Shown in pieces: positions 16,808-24,815 of a DNA stretch of 64,000 nucleotides. The DNA is from Compostibacter hankyongensis (GTDB lineage: Bacteria > Bacteroidota > Bacteroidia > Chitinophagales > Chitinophagaceae). The DNA lies in contig NZ_BAABFN010000007.1 in NCBI RefSeq assembly GCF_039541075.1, forward strand, positions 1-64,000, in the 5' to 3' direction. Under the pieces are notes generated by a model. That model was given only the letters and a program-made list of their open reading frames with translations. It made no database searches and had not been told where the DNA came from. The position numbers and the translations under genes are program-made. Position 1 is the stretch's first letter. Each line of letters begins with the position of its first letter.

Positions 16808-17353
16808 CTAATAGAGCTTCAGCCGGCCCTGTTGCTCAAAGTTGATGGGGAGATGCATGAAAAAGCCGCCGCGTCCTACCTTACAGGTGCCGGTGCCGCG
16901 AAGCGTCAAGCTGTCCTGCAGGTTGGTATTGAGCAGCTTGCCCAGCAGGCCGGAAAGACTTACTTTCAGCTGTACGGGGTAGTAAAACGTATCCCGGGCG
17001 GGGATCCGGAGCAGGCTGTCCTGGCTGAAATGCCCCAGCAGGTCGTTGTTCAGGAAGATATCCATGCTGGCTTCCTTCATCTGCATGGGGTAGGCATTCG
17101 GGTTGTAAAAAACAAGATCGGCGTTGATGCCGGTGGAGGTAAAGCTGGGCTGGATGACGCGGAGATTGCGGTATCCGACAAAAGTCACCGGTCTAGGCCT
17201 GGCGCAGCCGGCCATCAGCCAGCCGGCAAGTCCCAGCAGCAGGAGGTACACCGGGAAAAGGCGCTTTTTCCGGTATAAGTGCCGTTTGCCGGCCTTCTTT
17301 TGTGTTTTTTCCCCGGCAGCGATGGCGGCTGTCCTGTTTTCCGGCTGTTTCAT
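16808..17353 (-). CDS. LEA type-2 (WHy-domain) lipoprotein
   Basis: The 181-residue product has a long basic N-terminus, a hydrophobic stretch and a lipobox-like LMAGC (about residues 46-50). The body matches LEA-2 proteins: INADLVFYNPNAYPMQMKEASMDIFLNNDLLG, then FYYPVQLKVSLSGL. These single beta-sandwich domains occur in many Bacteroidota lipoproteins; their role is unclear, perhaps stress or envelope maintenance. The 40-residue N-tail before the signal is unusual, so the true start may be further in. It stands alone between two non-coding gaps. Confidence 0.75.
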   Translation of the reverse strand: MKQPENRTAAIAAGEKTQKKAGKRHLYRKKRLFPVYLLLLGLAGWLMAGCARPRPVTFVGYRNLRVIQPSFTSTGINADLVFYNPNAYPMQMKEASMDIFLNNDLLGHFSQDSLLRIPARDTFYYPVQLKVSLSGLLGKLLNTNLQDSLTLRGTGTCKVGRGGFFMHLPINFEQQGRLKLY

Positions 17354-17671
17354 CCGATAATGTTTGTCTTTTTATCCCGGGTCATCATGACCTTTTGCGA
17401 GACCGCAAAGGCTGCGGTGTTTTCTTTTCCGGCAAATTTAATGCCTTTCCCCCCAATTGATGTCTGTTCTTCCGGATGGAATTCTTTCCCGTTTTATTTC
17501 ATCTGCCGGCAGGAGGCGGGTGCTTCCTCAAAACGAATTTTTTAAAAAGCTGCCGCCGCCGAAAAAAACCGGCCTCCGGTATCCCGCAGGAGCGGAGCCG
17601 CTGCCAAAAAATCCCCAAAACACATTGTATAATTTGTTAATTCGTTGTCGGTCAAAACGGTTTTTCTGCTC

Positions 17672-17744
17672 TACTAAGAAAATTAGTATTTTTGGAAAAA
17701 GGAGAAGGTAGTGGCAGAAATATTTTCTACTAATTTTCTTAGTA
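17672..17744. promoter_or_regulatory. Perfect 17-bp inverted repeat, probable double operator, with -7 element
   Basis: TACTAAGAAAATTAGTA (17672-17688) recurs as its exact reverse complement at 17728-17744, 39 bp apart. Each copy is itself a dyad, TACTAA-N5-TTAGTA, as expected for a dimeric regulator. The first copy overlaps TATTTTTG (17687-17694), an exact TAnnTTTG match, so binding would block this promoter. It sits in the 514-bp non-coding stretch 17354-17867, otherwise AT-rich on the right half and without a credible gene. The next plus-strand gene starts at 17868. Confidence 0.55.
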
Positions 17745-17867
17745 AGAAAATCATAAGATAATAAAATGATTTATAGTTTAATATACTGAATAAACTGACA
17801 CTTAATTACAACTAAAAAATATGCCGGTTAACGGGTTTAAACACCGCTTTTGAAAACTTTTGCAACT

Positions 17868-18539
17868 ATGTCATCTTTGATAGAAAAAAAATCACTATTA
17901 ATTGATTCACAATTATTTCCCTGTATTTATTATTATTTAACTTTACTAAATCATGATAAATTAAAAATTGAGCAATATGATCATTACCAAAAGCTGAGTT
18001 ACCGGAACCGCTATTACATTGCCGGACCCAACGGACGTATCCTGTTGAGCGTGCCCCTGGAGAAGGGGAAAAACCAACGCACTGCCATGAAGGATGTGCG
18101 GATATGTAACCGGGAGCGCTGGCAGTCCCTGCACTGGAAAACCCTTACCTCGGCCTACCGCCGCTCCCCCTGGTTTGAATTTTTTGAGGATGAGCTGCGT
18201 CCCTGCTTCGAGCAATCTTTCGATCTTCTTATCGAATTCAATTCGTTCACATTTAATGTTATAAATAGGTTATTGGGATTTTCGGTTGAGATAGATTTCA
18301 CCGGAGAATACCACCCATCCTATACGGCCTCCGGGGTAGCGGACCACCGGGAAAAGGTGCTGCCCCGCAGTATATTTCCCGCGCTTGAAGGATCCGGCGC
18401 GCCCGCGTATACCCAGGTGTTCGGGGAGCGTACCGGCTTCCTGTCCAACCTGAGCATCCTGGATCTGCTGTTTTGCGAAGGGAAGAGAGCTATGGAATGG
18501 CTGGAGGCGAATAAAGTACTTTATCTCAAATCTTTATGA
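17868..18539 (+). CDS. WbqC-like family protein
   Basis: From ATG 17868 the 223-residue product starts MSSLIEKKSLLIDSQLFPCI and continues with NRYYIAGPNGRILLSVPL, RICNRERWQSLHWKTLTSAYRRSPWFEFFEDEL and RSIFPALEGSG. These are hallmarks of WbqC-type proteins, found in O-antigen and other surface glycan loci and predicted to act on nucleotide-linked or amino sugars. No other surface-glycan genes are adjacent. TTG at 17850 would add six residues but is less likely. The first 90 bases are notably AT-rich compared with the rest of the gene. Confidence 0.8.
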   Translation: MSSLIEKKSLLIDSQLFPCIYYYLTLLNHDKLKIEQYDHYQKLSYRNRYYIAGPNGRILLSVPLEKGKNQRTAMKDVRICNRERWQSLHWKTLTSAYRRSPWFEFFEDELRPCFEQSFDLLIEFNSFTFNVINRLLGFSVEIDFTGEYHPSYTASGVADHREKVLPRSIFPALEGSGAPAYTQVFGERTGFLSNLSILDLLFCEGKRAMEWLEANKVLYLKSL

Positions 18540-18634
18540 GATCAGATGCTGATTTTATTTGCAGTTGAAGCACGACGCCTTCCAAAGGATCGGCCGGCGC
18601 TTCAAAAAAATCATCAGTCAATAATCTATTTTTA

Positions 18635-18642
18635 TACTTTTG
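18635..18642 (+). promoter_or_regulatory. -7 promoter element TACTTTTG upstream of speA
   Basis: This is an exact match to the Bacteroidota -7 consensus TAnnTTTG, 40 bp before the speA ATG. A second match, TATATTTG at 18667-18674, is only 8 bp before the ATG and less plausible. I see no clear -33 TTTG at the usual spacing. Confidence 0.4.
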
Positions 18643-18682
18643 CACAGCTTTTTTATTCCACACCCCTATATTTGTTCGGGTC

Positions 18683-20080
18683 ATGAATAACACGTATACG
18701 GACCTGGTCCGGCAAACTTTTGAGTTTCCCCAGGAAGGTTTTGAAGTCCGGGACAGTTACCTCCGGTACAATGACCTGGATCTGAAGGCGCTCATCGATA
18801 AATATGGCACCCCTTTTAAGCTGACCTACCTGCCCAAGATCGGTATGCAGATCGGCAAGGCCAAGAAGATGTTTGCCGATGCGATCCGTAAGCACCGTTA
18901 CGACGGACAATATTATTATTGTTACTGCACCAAGAGCTCGCACTTTTCCTTTATCGTGGAGGAGGCCTTGCGGCAGGGTATCCACCTGGAGACCTCCTAT
19001 GCCTACGATATAGAGATCATCAAACGGCTGTATGCCCGCAAGAAGATCAGTAAGGAAACCTTTGTGATCTGCAACGGCTACAAGACCAAGTCCTATACCC
19101 GTGCGATCTCCCGGCTGATCAACAGCGGTTTCCAGAATGTGATCCCGGTGCTGGACAATAAGCTGGAGATCGAGGACTACCGGCGTATGGTCCGCGCCGG
19201 GGAGCCGGTGAAGCTGGGTATCCGCATCGCGGCAGAAGAGGAGCCGACCTTTGACTTTTATACCTCCCGTCTGGGCATCCGCAACCGGGATATCCTGGAG
19301 TTTTACGTGGATAAGATCAAGGGACACGAAAAGTTCCAGCTGAAAATGCTGCATTTTTTCCTGAACAAGGGCATCAAGGACGATATTTACTACTGGAGCG
19401 AGCTGAACAAGGTGGTGAACCTGTATTGCCAGCTGAAAAAGATCTGTCCGGAGCTCGACTCCATAAATATAGGAGGGGGGTTCCCGATCAAGCATTCCCT
19501 GGGATTCGACTACGATTATGAATACATGGTGAACCAGATTGTGCTGAATATAAAAGCCGCCTGCAAAAAAAGCCGGGTGCCCATGCCGGATATCTATACC
19601 GAGTTCGGATCGTTTACCGTCGGGGAAAGCGGAGCGATGATCTACAGCGTGCTGGGCGAGAAGCTGCAGAACGACCGGGAGATCTGGTACATGATCGACA
19701 GCTCTTTTATCACCACGCTGCCCGATACCTGGGGGATCGGTGAAAAGTTTCTGATGTTGCCGATCAATAAATGGGATGTGGAATACCAGCAGGTGAACCT
19801 GGGCGGACTGACCTGCGACAGCCACGACTTCTATACCTCCGAGGAGCATATCAACCAGGTGTTCCTGCCCAAGGCCACCAAGGGGGAGCCTTTATACATC
19901 GGCTTTTTTCATACCGGCGCCTACCAGGATCAGCTGAGCGGCTACGGGGGCATCAAGCATTGCCTGATCCCGGCCCCCAAGCATGTCGTCGTGGGTTATG
20001 ACAAGAACGGACAGCTGAAAGACTGGCTCTACGCCAAGGAACAAAGCGGGCAGAGCATGCTGAAGATTTTGGGTTATTAA
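18683..20080 (+). CDS. speA: Biosynthetic arginine decarboxylase, Bacteroidota type
   Basis: The 465-residue product belongs to the fold-III PLP enzymes. It has the Schiff-base lysine in YCYCTKSSHF (Lys 84), the phosphate-binding GGGFPI, GSFTVGESG and the C-terminal SFITTLPDTW, GGLTCDS and IGFFHTGAYQD motifs. It makes agmatine from arginine in the cytoplasm, the first step of agmatine-route polyamine synthesis. This short form, about 465 residues, is characteristic of Flavobacteria and Chitinophagia. It is monocistronic, with its own promoter match and a strong terminator 20 bp downstream. Confidence 0.93.
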   Translation: MNNTYTDLVRQTFEFPQEGFEVRDSYLRYNDLDLKALIDKYGTPFKLTYLPKIGMQIGKAKKMFADAIRKHRYDGQYYYCYCTKSSHFSFIVEEALRQGIHLETSYAYDIEIIKRLYARKKISKETFVICNGYKTKSYTRAISRLINSGFQNVIPVLDNKLEIEDYRRMVRAGEPVKLGIRIAAEEEPTFDFYTSRLGIRNRDILEFYVDKIKGHEKFQLKMLHFFLNKGIKDDIYYWSELNKVVNLYCQLKKICPELDSINIGGGFPIKHSLGFDYDYEYMVNQIVLNIKAACKKSRVPMPDIYTEFGSFTVGESGAMIYSVLGEKLQNDREIWYMIDSSFITTLPDTWGIGEKFLMLPINKWDVEYQQVNLGGLTCDSHDFYTSEEHINQVFLPKATKGEPLYIGFFHTGAYQDQLSGYGGIKHCLIPAPKHVVVGYDKNGQLKDWLYAKEQSGQSMLKILGY

Positions 20081-20100
20081 TTATGGGTTAGTATGAACAA

Positions 20101-20130
20101 AAAAATCCTCCCGCTCGGGAGGATTTTTTT
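20101..20130 (+). terminator. Rho-independent terminator of speA
   Basis: AAAAATCCTCCC (20101-20112) pairs perfectly with GGGAGGATTTTT (20117-20128) around a GCTC loop, and the T-run continues to 20130. It begins 20 bp after the speA stop. The A-run on the left also lets it work for transcripts coming from the right. Confidence 0.9.
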
Positions 20131-20205
20131 GTTGTGTCCCGGTTGCCCGGGTAGCGGTCAGGCCGGCTGGGATGCAGCCGTGCAAAGCCAGGGTTTATCA
20201 AAACC

Positions 20206-20667
20206 TTATCCCACCGTTATCTCTTTGCTGGCTTCTACCTGATCTTCTTTTTTGGGCAGCGTCACCTTCAGTACGCCGTTTTCGTAAGCGGCGTTAATGC
20301 CGGCGGTGTCTACCGATTCGGTGAGGGTGAAGGCCCGCTTGAAAGAGCGGAAGCTGTATTCCCGCCGGATCTGTTTGTCGTCGGTCTTTTCTTCCTTTTC
20401 CGTCTGCTTCTCGGCCGAGATCAGCAGGGTGTCGCCTTCCAGCTTTACCTTAAAATCTTCTTTGGCCAGACCGGGGGCTACCACATCCAGCGTAAAGCCG
20501 TCCTTGGTTTCCCTGATGTTTACCGGCGGGTGGATGTCCACGCTTCCGGACCTGAAGAAGTCACCGTCCAGCCATTTCGGGAGGCTGTTGTTCACAAAAA
20601 AGTCTTCGACAAAGCCCGGCAGGCTGCGGACAACGGGATGATGAGCGTGCGTTCTTAACATTTTCAT
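20206..20667 (-). CDS. Hsp20/alpha-crystallin family small heat-shock protein
   Basis: The 153-residue product shows the alpha-crystallin domain, from PPVNIRETKDGFTLDVVAPGLAKEDF through the A-x-x-x-n-GVLKVTLPK motif (YENGVLKVTLPKK) near the end. N-terminal SLPGFVEDFFVNNSLP is typical for Bacteroidota members. It is an ATP-independent holdase that oligomerises in the cytoplasm. It is divergent from the bacilliredoxin gene and shares a 238-bp gap with two palindromes that might serve stress control. Confidence 0.94.
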   Translation of the reverse strand: MKMLRTHAHHPVVRSLPGFVEDFFVNNSLPKWLDGDFFRSGSVDIHPPVNIRETKDGFTLDVVAPGLAKEDFKVKLEGDTLLISAEKQTEKEEKTDDKQIRREYSFRSFKRAFTLTESVDTAGINAAYENGVLKVTLPKKEDQVEASKEITVG

Positions 20668-20768
20668 TTCGTTTTTGGGTTTTTAACTTTTGGTATCAGC
20701 TCCTACAGATCAAACCGGATACCAGGAGAAAAAAACGGCAAATAAGACCGGAACTTCTTCTTGAAACA

Positions 20769-20811
20769 GACAATAAGTCATTTTCATTTTCTTTTTTCAG
20801 ACATAATGTCT
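20769..20811. promoter_or_regulatory. Two GACA-type palindromes between hsp20 and the bacilliredoxin gene
   Basis: AGACATAATGTCT (20799-20811) is a perfect dyad around one base. GACAATAAGTC (20769-20779) is a weaker relative (GAC-N5-GTC) about 20 bp to its left. Two similar dyads in a short divergent promoter region suggest an operator pair. The T-run after the second could also make it a weak plus-strand hairpin. Confidence 0.3.
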
Positions 20812-20881
20812 TTTTTTCTTTGTTCGCGATAGGATGAGCGGGAAAGCAAAAAGGGATTTCCGGAAAATGTAGATATTATAT

Positions 20882-20889
20882 TACCTTTG
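20882..20889 (+). promoter_or_regulatory. -7 promoter element TACCTTTG of the bacilliredoxin gene
   Basis: This is an exact TAnnTTTG match 16 bp before the ATG at 20906, which would give a short leader. The AT-rich run before it has no clear -33 TTTG at standard spacing. Confidence 0.45.
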
Positions 20890-20905
20890 TGAAAAAGAAA
20901 ACAAA

Positions 20906-21319
20906 ATGTATCCAGCAGAATTGGTACTGCCCATGAAGGCAGAGTTAACGGATAACGGTTTTGAGGAATTACTGACCCCGCAGGCGGTGGAAGATGCGCT
21001 TGCGCAGGAGGGCACTACACTCGTCATGATCAACTCCGTATGCGGATGTTCCGCCGGTACCGCCCGTCCGGGTGCGCTGTTGGCCGTAAATAACAGCGAT
21101 AAAAAACCTAACCGTCTTACAACCGTATTTGCGGGCTTTGATACAGAGGCTGTGCAGCAGGTACGTACGCATCTGTTGCCTTATCCGCCTTCTTCTCCGG
21201 CGATTGCCCTGTTCAAGGATGGCAACCTGGTACACATGATCGAAAGACATGATATCGAAGGTCGCCCTGCGCAGCTGATTGCTGCCAACCTCGAGGCGGC
21301 TTTTGAAGAATATTGCTGA
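20906..21319 (+). CDS. Bacilliredoxin, BrxA/BrxB (YphP/YqiW) family
   Basis: The 137-residue product has the family active-site motif CGC within MINSVCGCSAGTARPGAL, the RLTTVFAGFDTEAVQQVR segment, and SSPAIALFKDGNLVHMIERHDIEGR. These thioredoxin-fold proteins remove bacillithiol from mixed disulfides on proteins, in the cytoplasm. The length matches the family. Bacillithiol synthesis genes are not in the window. It is monocistronic with its own -7 match and a downstream terminator. Confidence 0.93.
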   Translation: MYPAELVLPMKAELTDNGFEELLTPQAVEDALAQEGTTLVMINSVCGCSAGTARPGALLAVNNSDKKPNRLTTVFAGFDTEAVQQVRTHLLPYPPSSPAIALFKDGNLVHMIERHDIEGRPAQLIAANLEAAFEEYC

Positions 21320-21362
21320 GCCTCAGGCGCCGGAGGGCGCGACTGACGCTGCACTAATGTAC

Positions 21363-21433
21363 AGGTGATTTGGACTTCCAACTGTGATCGAATTCGGCTT
21401 TGTTCATAGGAGGTTTTCAGATCACCTTTTTTT
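21363..21433 (+). terminator. Long-hairpin terminator after the bacilliredoxin gene
   Basis: AGGTGATTTG (21363-21372) pairs with CAGATCACCT (21419-21428) with one G-U pair; an inner CTTCC/GGAGG segment can extend the stem. Seven T residues follow (21427-21433). The loop is long for a simple terminator, so a small structured RNA is a possible alternative. Confidence 0.5.
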
Positions 21434-21561
21434 ATTAAGCTTGTCGGAGCAATAGTGACCTTCCTTTCGTCCCCATTCTCCACGGGGTGTAATTGTCCCG
21501 CCGTTCTTCGTTTTCCATCCGCTGCGGCCCCACGTATTTCTGCGGGAACGCTGCCGGACAC

Positions 21562-23061
21562 TTACTTCCCGCCGGCGTTTTTAGGCTGAGCACTGTGTTC
21601 CGGACCGAAATAGGGATAATGATCAAAGACATCGGCGTGCGGATCTTTTGCCCTTGGGTCAGCCGTCTCGCGCATCCATTGGTCCAGGGCATGGCGGTAA
21701 TAGGACAGGCTATCCCGATACGATTTATCTGCAGCCACATTATGCAGCTGATAGGGGTCCCCGCGCAGGTCGTACAGCTCTTCCGCGGGACGTTTGCCAA
21801 AGGCCAGCGCGAAGTAGGTCGGCAGGCTGTCCGCAGGGCGGAGCGAGCGGTGGCTCAGTATGAAATCTTTGCTGGGAGAGGCGTCGCAGTCCCCGAAGGA
21901 TCCTACGGAAGCCACCCGCTCGGGATCCCCGGCAGGCCAGCGGTCCGGTTCGAAGTTGCGGATGTAAAGAAAGCGGGAAGAGCGGACCGCGCGGGAGGGA
22001 TAGCCGGCGTTACCCTTGCGGACATAGGCATGGCGTTCTCTTTCCAGGTAAATAAGATGCCGGTCTTTTCCGGCGGATGGGCGACCCTCCAGAAGCGGCA
22101 GCAGGCTTTCGGCGGTCATCGCTTCCGGCGCCGGCAATCCTGCGGCAGCCAGGAAGGTCGGGGCCAGGTCGGCCAGGCTGACCAGCGTTTCAGAGATGCT
22201 TCCGGATTTGATCCTTCCGTCCCACACCACCACCAGGGGCACGCGGGTGCCTTCCTCATAAAGGTTGGCCTTGGACCGGGGAAAGGGTTTGCCGTTATCC
22301 CCGCTCATCACGACAAGCGTGTTTTTCAAAAGTCCTTTTTTTCGTAAAAGCGCGAGGATTTCCCCGCAATTCCGGTCAAAGCGTTCCACTTCGAAATAAT
22401 AGTCCTGCAGGTCTTTGCGTACCTCGGGAGTATTGGGCAGGTATGGAGGCACCTGCACTGCCTTGTTATCGCTGCTGCCGGGGACCGAAGGATGTTTTTT
22501 CCCGTTCCCTTTTACATAGGGGCGGTGCGGATCATGCGCCCCGTACCAGAAACAAAAAGGCTGTCCCGGTTTCAGGGAATCCAGGAAGGCGGCAAAGCTT
22601 TTAAAATTCTTTCCGGCGGGATTGTGCGCGTATCCGCCGGCCTGCACATTACCCGGACCATATCCTTTTCCATAAAGGCCGGTATAGTATCCCGCCTTTT
22701 CCAGCAGGGCGGTATAGGTAGGAAATTTTTTGGGCAGCGTGCCCCAGAGCTGGCTCCCGGCTTCCAGGCGGTGGGGATATTGTCCCGTAAGGATGCTGGC
22801 ACGCGAAGGGCTGCACGAAGGTGTGCAAAAGGCGTTTGTAAAGAGCATGCCGGCGCCGGCAAGACTGTCAAAGGTAGGCGTGCGGATGATGCTGTCGCCA
22901 TAGACCCCCGCATTGGGCCAGCCCCAGTCGTCCGCAAACAGGAACAGGATATTGGGCCGCTCCGCATTCGCGGTTTCCGCATTTTTCTGCGCCGGCGGTT
23001 GACAGGCGGCGGTAAGACCGCACAGGAGGAGGGCAATAACGACCGTCTTTCTGTTCTTCAT
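21562..23061 (-). CDS. Sulfatase lipoprotein, heparan N-sulfatase-like (locus 2)
   Basis: The 499-residue product has a lipobox (GLTAAC, Cys 20) and the S1-type sulfatase core: NILFLFADDWG metal site, CSPSRASILTG with the formylglycine Cys at 83, FCFWYGAHDPHRPY, and MSGDNGKPFPRSKANLYEEGTRVPL. The details fit the SGSH-like (N-sulfoglucosamine) branch, so it may act on heparan-type sugars; that is inference. Cys 83 needs a maturase not in this window. It is the last gene of the locus 2 run, 92 bp after the next sulfatase. Confidence 0.9.
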   Translation of the reverse strand: MKNRKTVVIALLLCGLTAACQPPAQKNAETANAERPNILFLFADDWGWPNAGVYGDSIIRTPTFDSLAGAGMLFTNAFCTPSCSPSRASILTGQYPHRLEAGSQLWGTLPKKFPTYTALLEKAGYYTGLYGKGYGPGNVQAGGYAHNPAGKNFKSFAAFLDSLKPGQPFCFWYGAHDPHRPYVKGNGKKHPSVPGSSDNKAVQVPPYLPNTPEVRKDLQDYYFEVERFDRNCGEILALLRKKGLLKNTLVVMSGDNGKPFPRSKANLYEEGTRVPLVVVWDGRIKSGSISETLVSLADLAPTFLAAAGLPAPEAMTAESLLPLLEGRPSAGKDRHLIYLERERHAYVRKGNAGYPSRAVRSSRFLYIRNFEPDRWPAGDPERVASVGSFGDCDASPSKDFILSHRSLRPADSLPTYFALAFGKRPAEELYDLRGDPYQLHNVAADKSYRDSLSYYRHALDQWMRETADPRAKDPHADVFDHYPYFGPEHSAQPKNAGGK

Positions 23062-23153
23062 CAGGAGCTAAAGTTTGAGGATGATGCCCAATATACTAAA
23101 AAATATTCCGCAACGCCTGGTCCATCCCATCCGCCGGTTAAACTTTATGAGGA

Positions 23154-24761
23154 TCAGTTGTAAGCGCGCACCGGTCTGAAGTTCACCGGCAGACCTGTAT
23201 CATCTTTGTATTGCTTACGAAGGTCCTCCAGCTCCTTTAGCAACTTCTGCAGCACATCTTCGTAGCCTTCCCGCACTTTGTAGCCTGCCTCTATCATAAG
23301 GTTGTCCATTTCATCCGGGTCTTTCTGCAGATCAAACATCTCCCATTCATTGATCGTATAATAGCTGATCAGCTTAAATCTTTCGGTGCGTATGCCGTAA
23401 TGTGGCAGCACCCAGTGCGGCGCCTGAAACTCGTAATAGTGATAATACATTGACTTGCGCCAGTCGGAAGGCGTCTTTCCCTGGAAAACAGGCATGAGGC
23501 TGCGGCCCTGCATGTCTGCAGGAATAGAGATCCCGGCCATATCCAGCACGGTAGGCGCATTGTCGATGCTCAATACCCAGGCATCGGTTTCGCTGCCGGG
23601 CTTTGTCACACCGGGATAGCGGATCATCCAGGGAACGCGCAGCGCCTGCTCATACATAAAACGTTTATCGAACCAGCCGTGATCGCCCAGGTAGAAGCCG
23701 TGATCTCCGGTGTAAACGACAATCGTATTGTCCGAAAGACCGCTTTGATCAAGGAAATCAAGTATACGCCCCATGTTGTCATCCTGGGATTTTAATGTGC
23801 CGAAAAAATGACGCATAAAGGCCTGGTAGTTCCACTGCTTCCGTTGTCTGGGGGACAGGTCTGACGGTGGGTTGAAATCTTTCATGTCTTCTATGCTCAT
23901 ATGGGCTATCCTGGCTGCAGAAGACCGTGTTTCATAATTGTCCCAGAAAGTACCGGGCTCGGGAAAGCGCTGATGATCATAAATATGTTCATATTTATGC
24001 GGCGGGTCAAAAGGACGATGATCATTAAAGAATTGAAGGGTCATTAAAAAAGGCTTGTTCCTTTGTTGAAGGTCTTTCATCCATTCGATGGTGATATTGG
24101 TAAAATTATCCGTGCCATACCCGGGGTGTTCCCTTTCTACCGTCTTGGTGCTGCCGAATTCTTCATTCTGGAAATAGCCCCCTGCCTTATAATAAGGTCC
24201 TCCGGCGCCTTTCTTATAAATATAGCGGTCAAAACCCACTTCCCCGGGATTGGCCGGCAGGTGCCACTTGCCTGCGATCGCCGTATTGTAGCCATTGTTT
24301 TTCAGTATCCGGGCAAAGTTTTGCTGATGCGCTTCAAAGGTGCTGGCCGGCTGACCATTGGAGGCGGTATAATAATTGGAAAGCATTCCGTTCAGGTGAT
24401 TGTACTTTCCCGTAAGCAGGGTGGCACGGCTCGGAGCACAAAGGGCATTGTTGCAGAAAGAATTTCTAAACAATAATCCTTCTTTGGCGAGCCGGTCGAT
24501 ATTGGGGGTCCGCGTCAGATAACTGCCGTAGCAGCTCAGGGCATTCACAGGAACTCCTTCGGTAGTGATCCACAGGATATTTGGCTTCCCTTTAATGGCA
24601 GGCTGCCTGCGCTTTAGAATGGCAGGCGCGCTTTCGGTGCCAGGAGCATTGGAGGATAGCCGGCTGATCACCGAAGGAGCAAACGGCAGGCTTAAGGTCA
24701 GGCTTCCCAGTCGCTTGATAGCATCTTTGCGGGAGATGGCGTATTTGTTCTTTTCAACCAT
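23154..24761 (-). CDS. Secreted sulfatase, GlcNAc-6-sulfatase/S1_11-like (locus 2)
   Basis: I start at ATG 24761 (535 residues), because the N-terminus MVEKNKYAISRKDAIKRLGS gives a normal export signal; the longer frame adds 15 odd residues. The core shows NILWITTEGV, CAPSRATLLTG with the formylglycine Cys at 108, GKWHLPANPGEVGFDRY, and YTGDHGFYLGDHGWFDKRFMYE, followed by ALRVPWMIRYPG. GDHGWFDKR is typical of the S1_11-like branch acting on 6-sulfated hexosamine. Specificity is not proven. It lies 54 bp after the third sulfatase in the same run. Confidence 0.9.
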   Translation of the reverse strand: MVEKNKYAISRKDAIKRLGSLTLSLPFAPSVISRLSSNAPGTESAPAILKRRQPAIKGKPNILWITTEGVPVNALSCYGSYLTRTPNIDRLAKEGLLFRNSFCNNALCAPSRATLLTGKYNHLNGMLSNYYTASNGQPASTFEAHQQNFARILKNNGYNTAIAGKWHLPANPGEVGFDRYIYKKGAGGPYYKAGGYFQNEEFGSTKTVEREHPGYGTDNFTNITIEWMKDLQQRNKPFLMTLQFFNDHRPFDPPHKYEHIYDHQRFPEPGTFWDNYETRSSAARIAHMSIEDMKDFNPPSDLSPRQRKQWNYQAFMRHFFGTLKSQDDNMGRILDFLDQSGLSDNTIVVYTGDHGFYLGDHGWFDKRFMYEQALRVPWMIRYPGVTKPGSETDAWVLSIDNAPTVLDMAGISIPADMQGRSLMPVFQGKTPSDWRKSMYYHYYEFQAPHWVLPHYGIRTERFKLISYYTINEWEMFDLQKDPDEMDNLMIEAGYKVREGYEDVLQKLLKELEDLRKQYKDDTGLPVNFRPVRAYN

Positions 24762-24815
24762 GGTTAAATTATAAGGGGTTAATAAAAATTCGATACCTAC
24801 GGGCATTGGCCGGGC

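Noticed and set aside
18653..19849. Minus-strand open frame of 398 codons
   Set aside because: Antisense to speA, whose motifs are complete.
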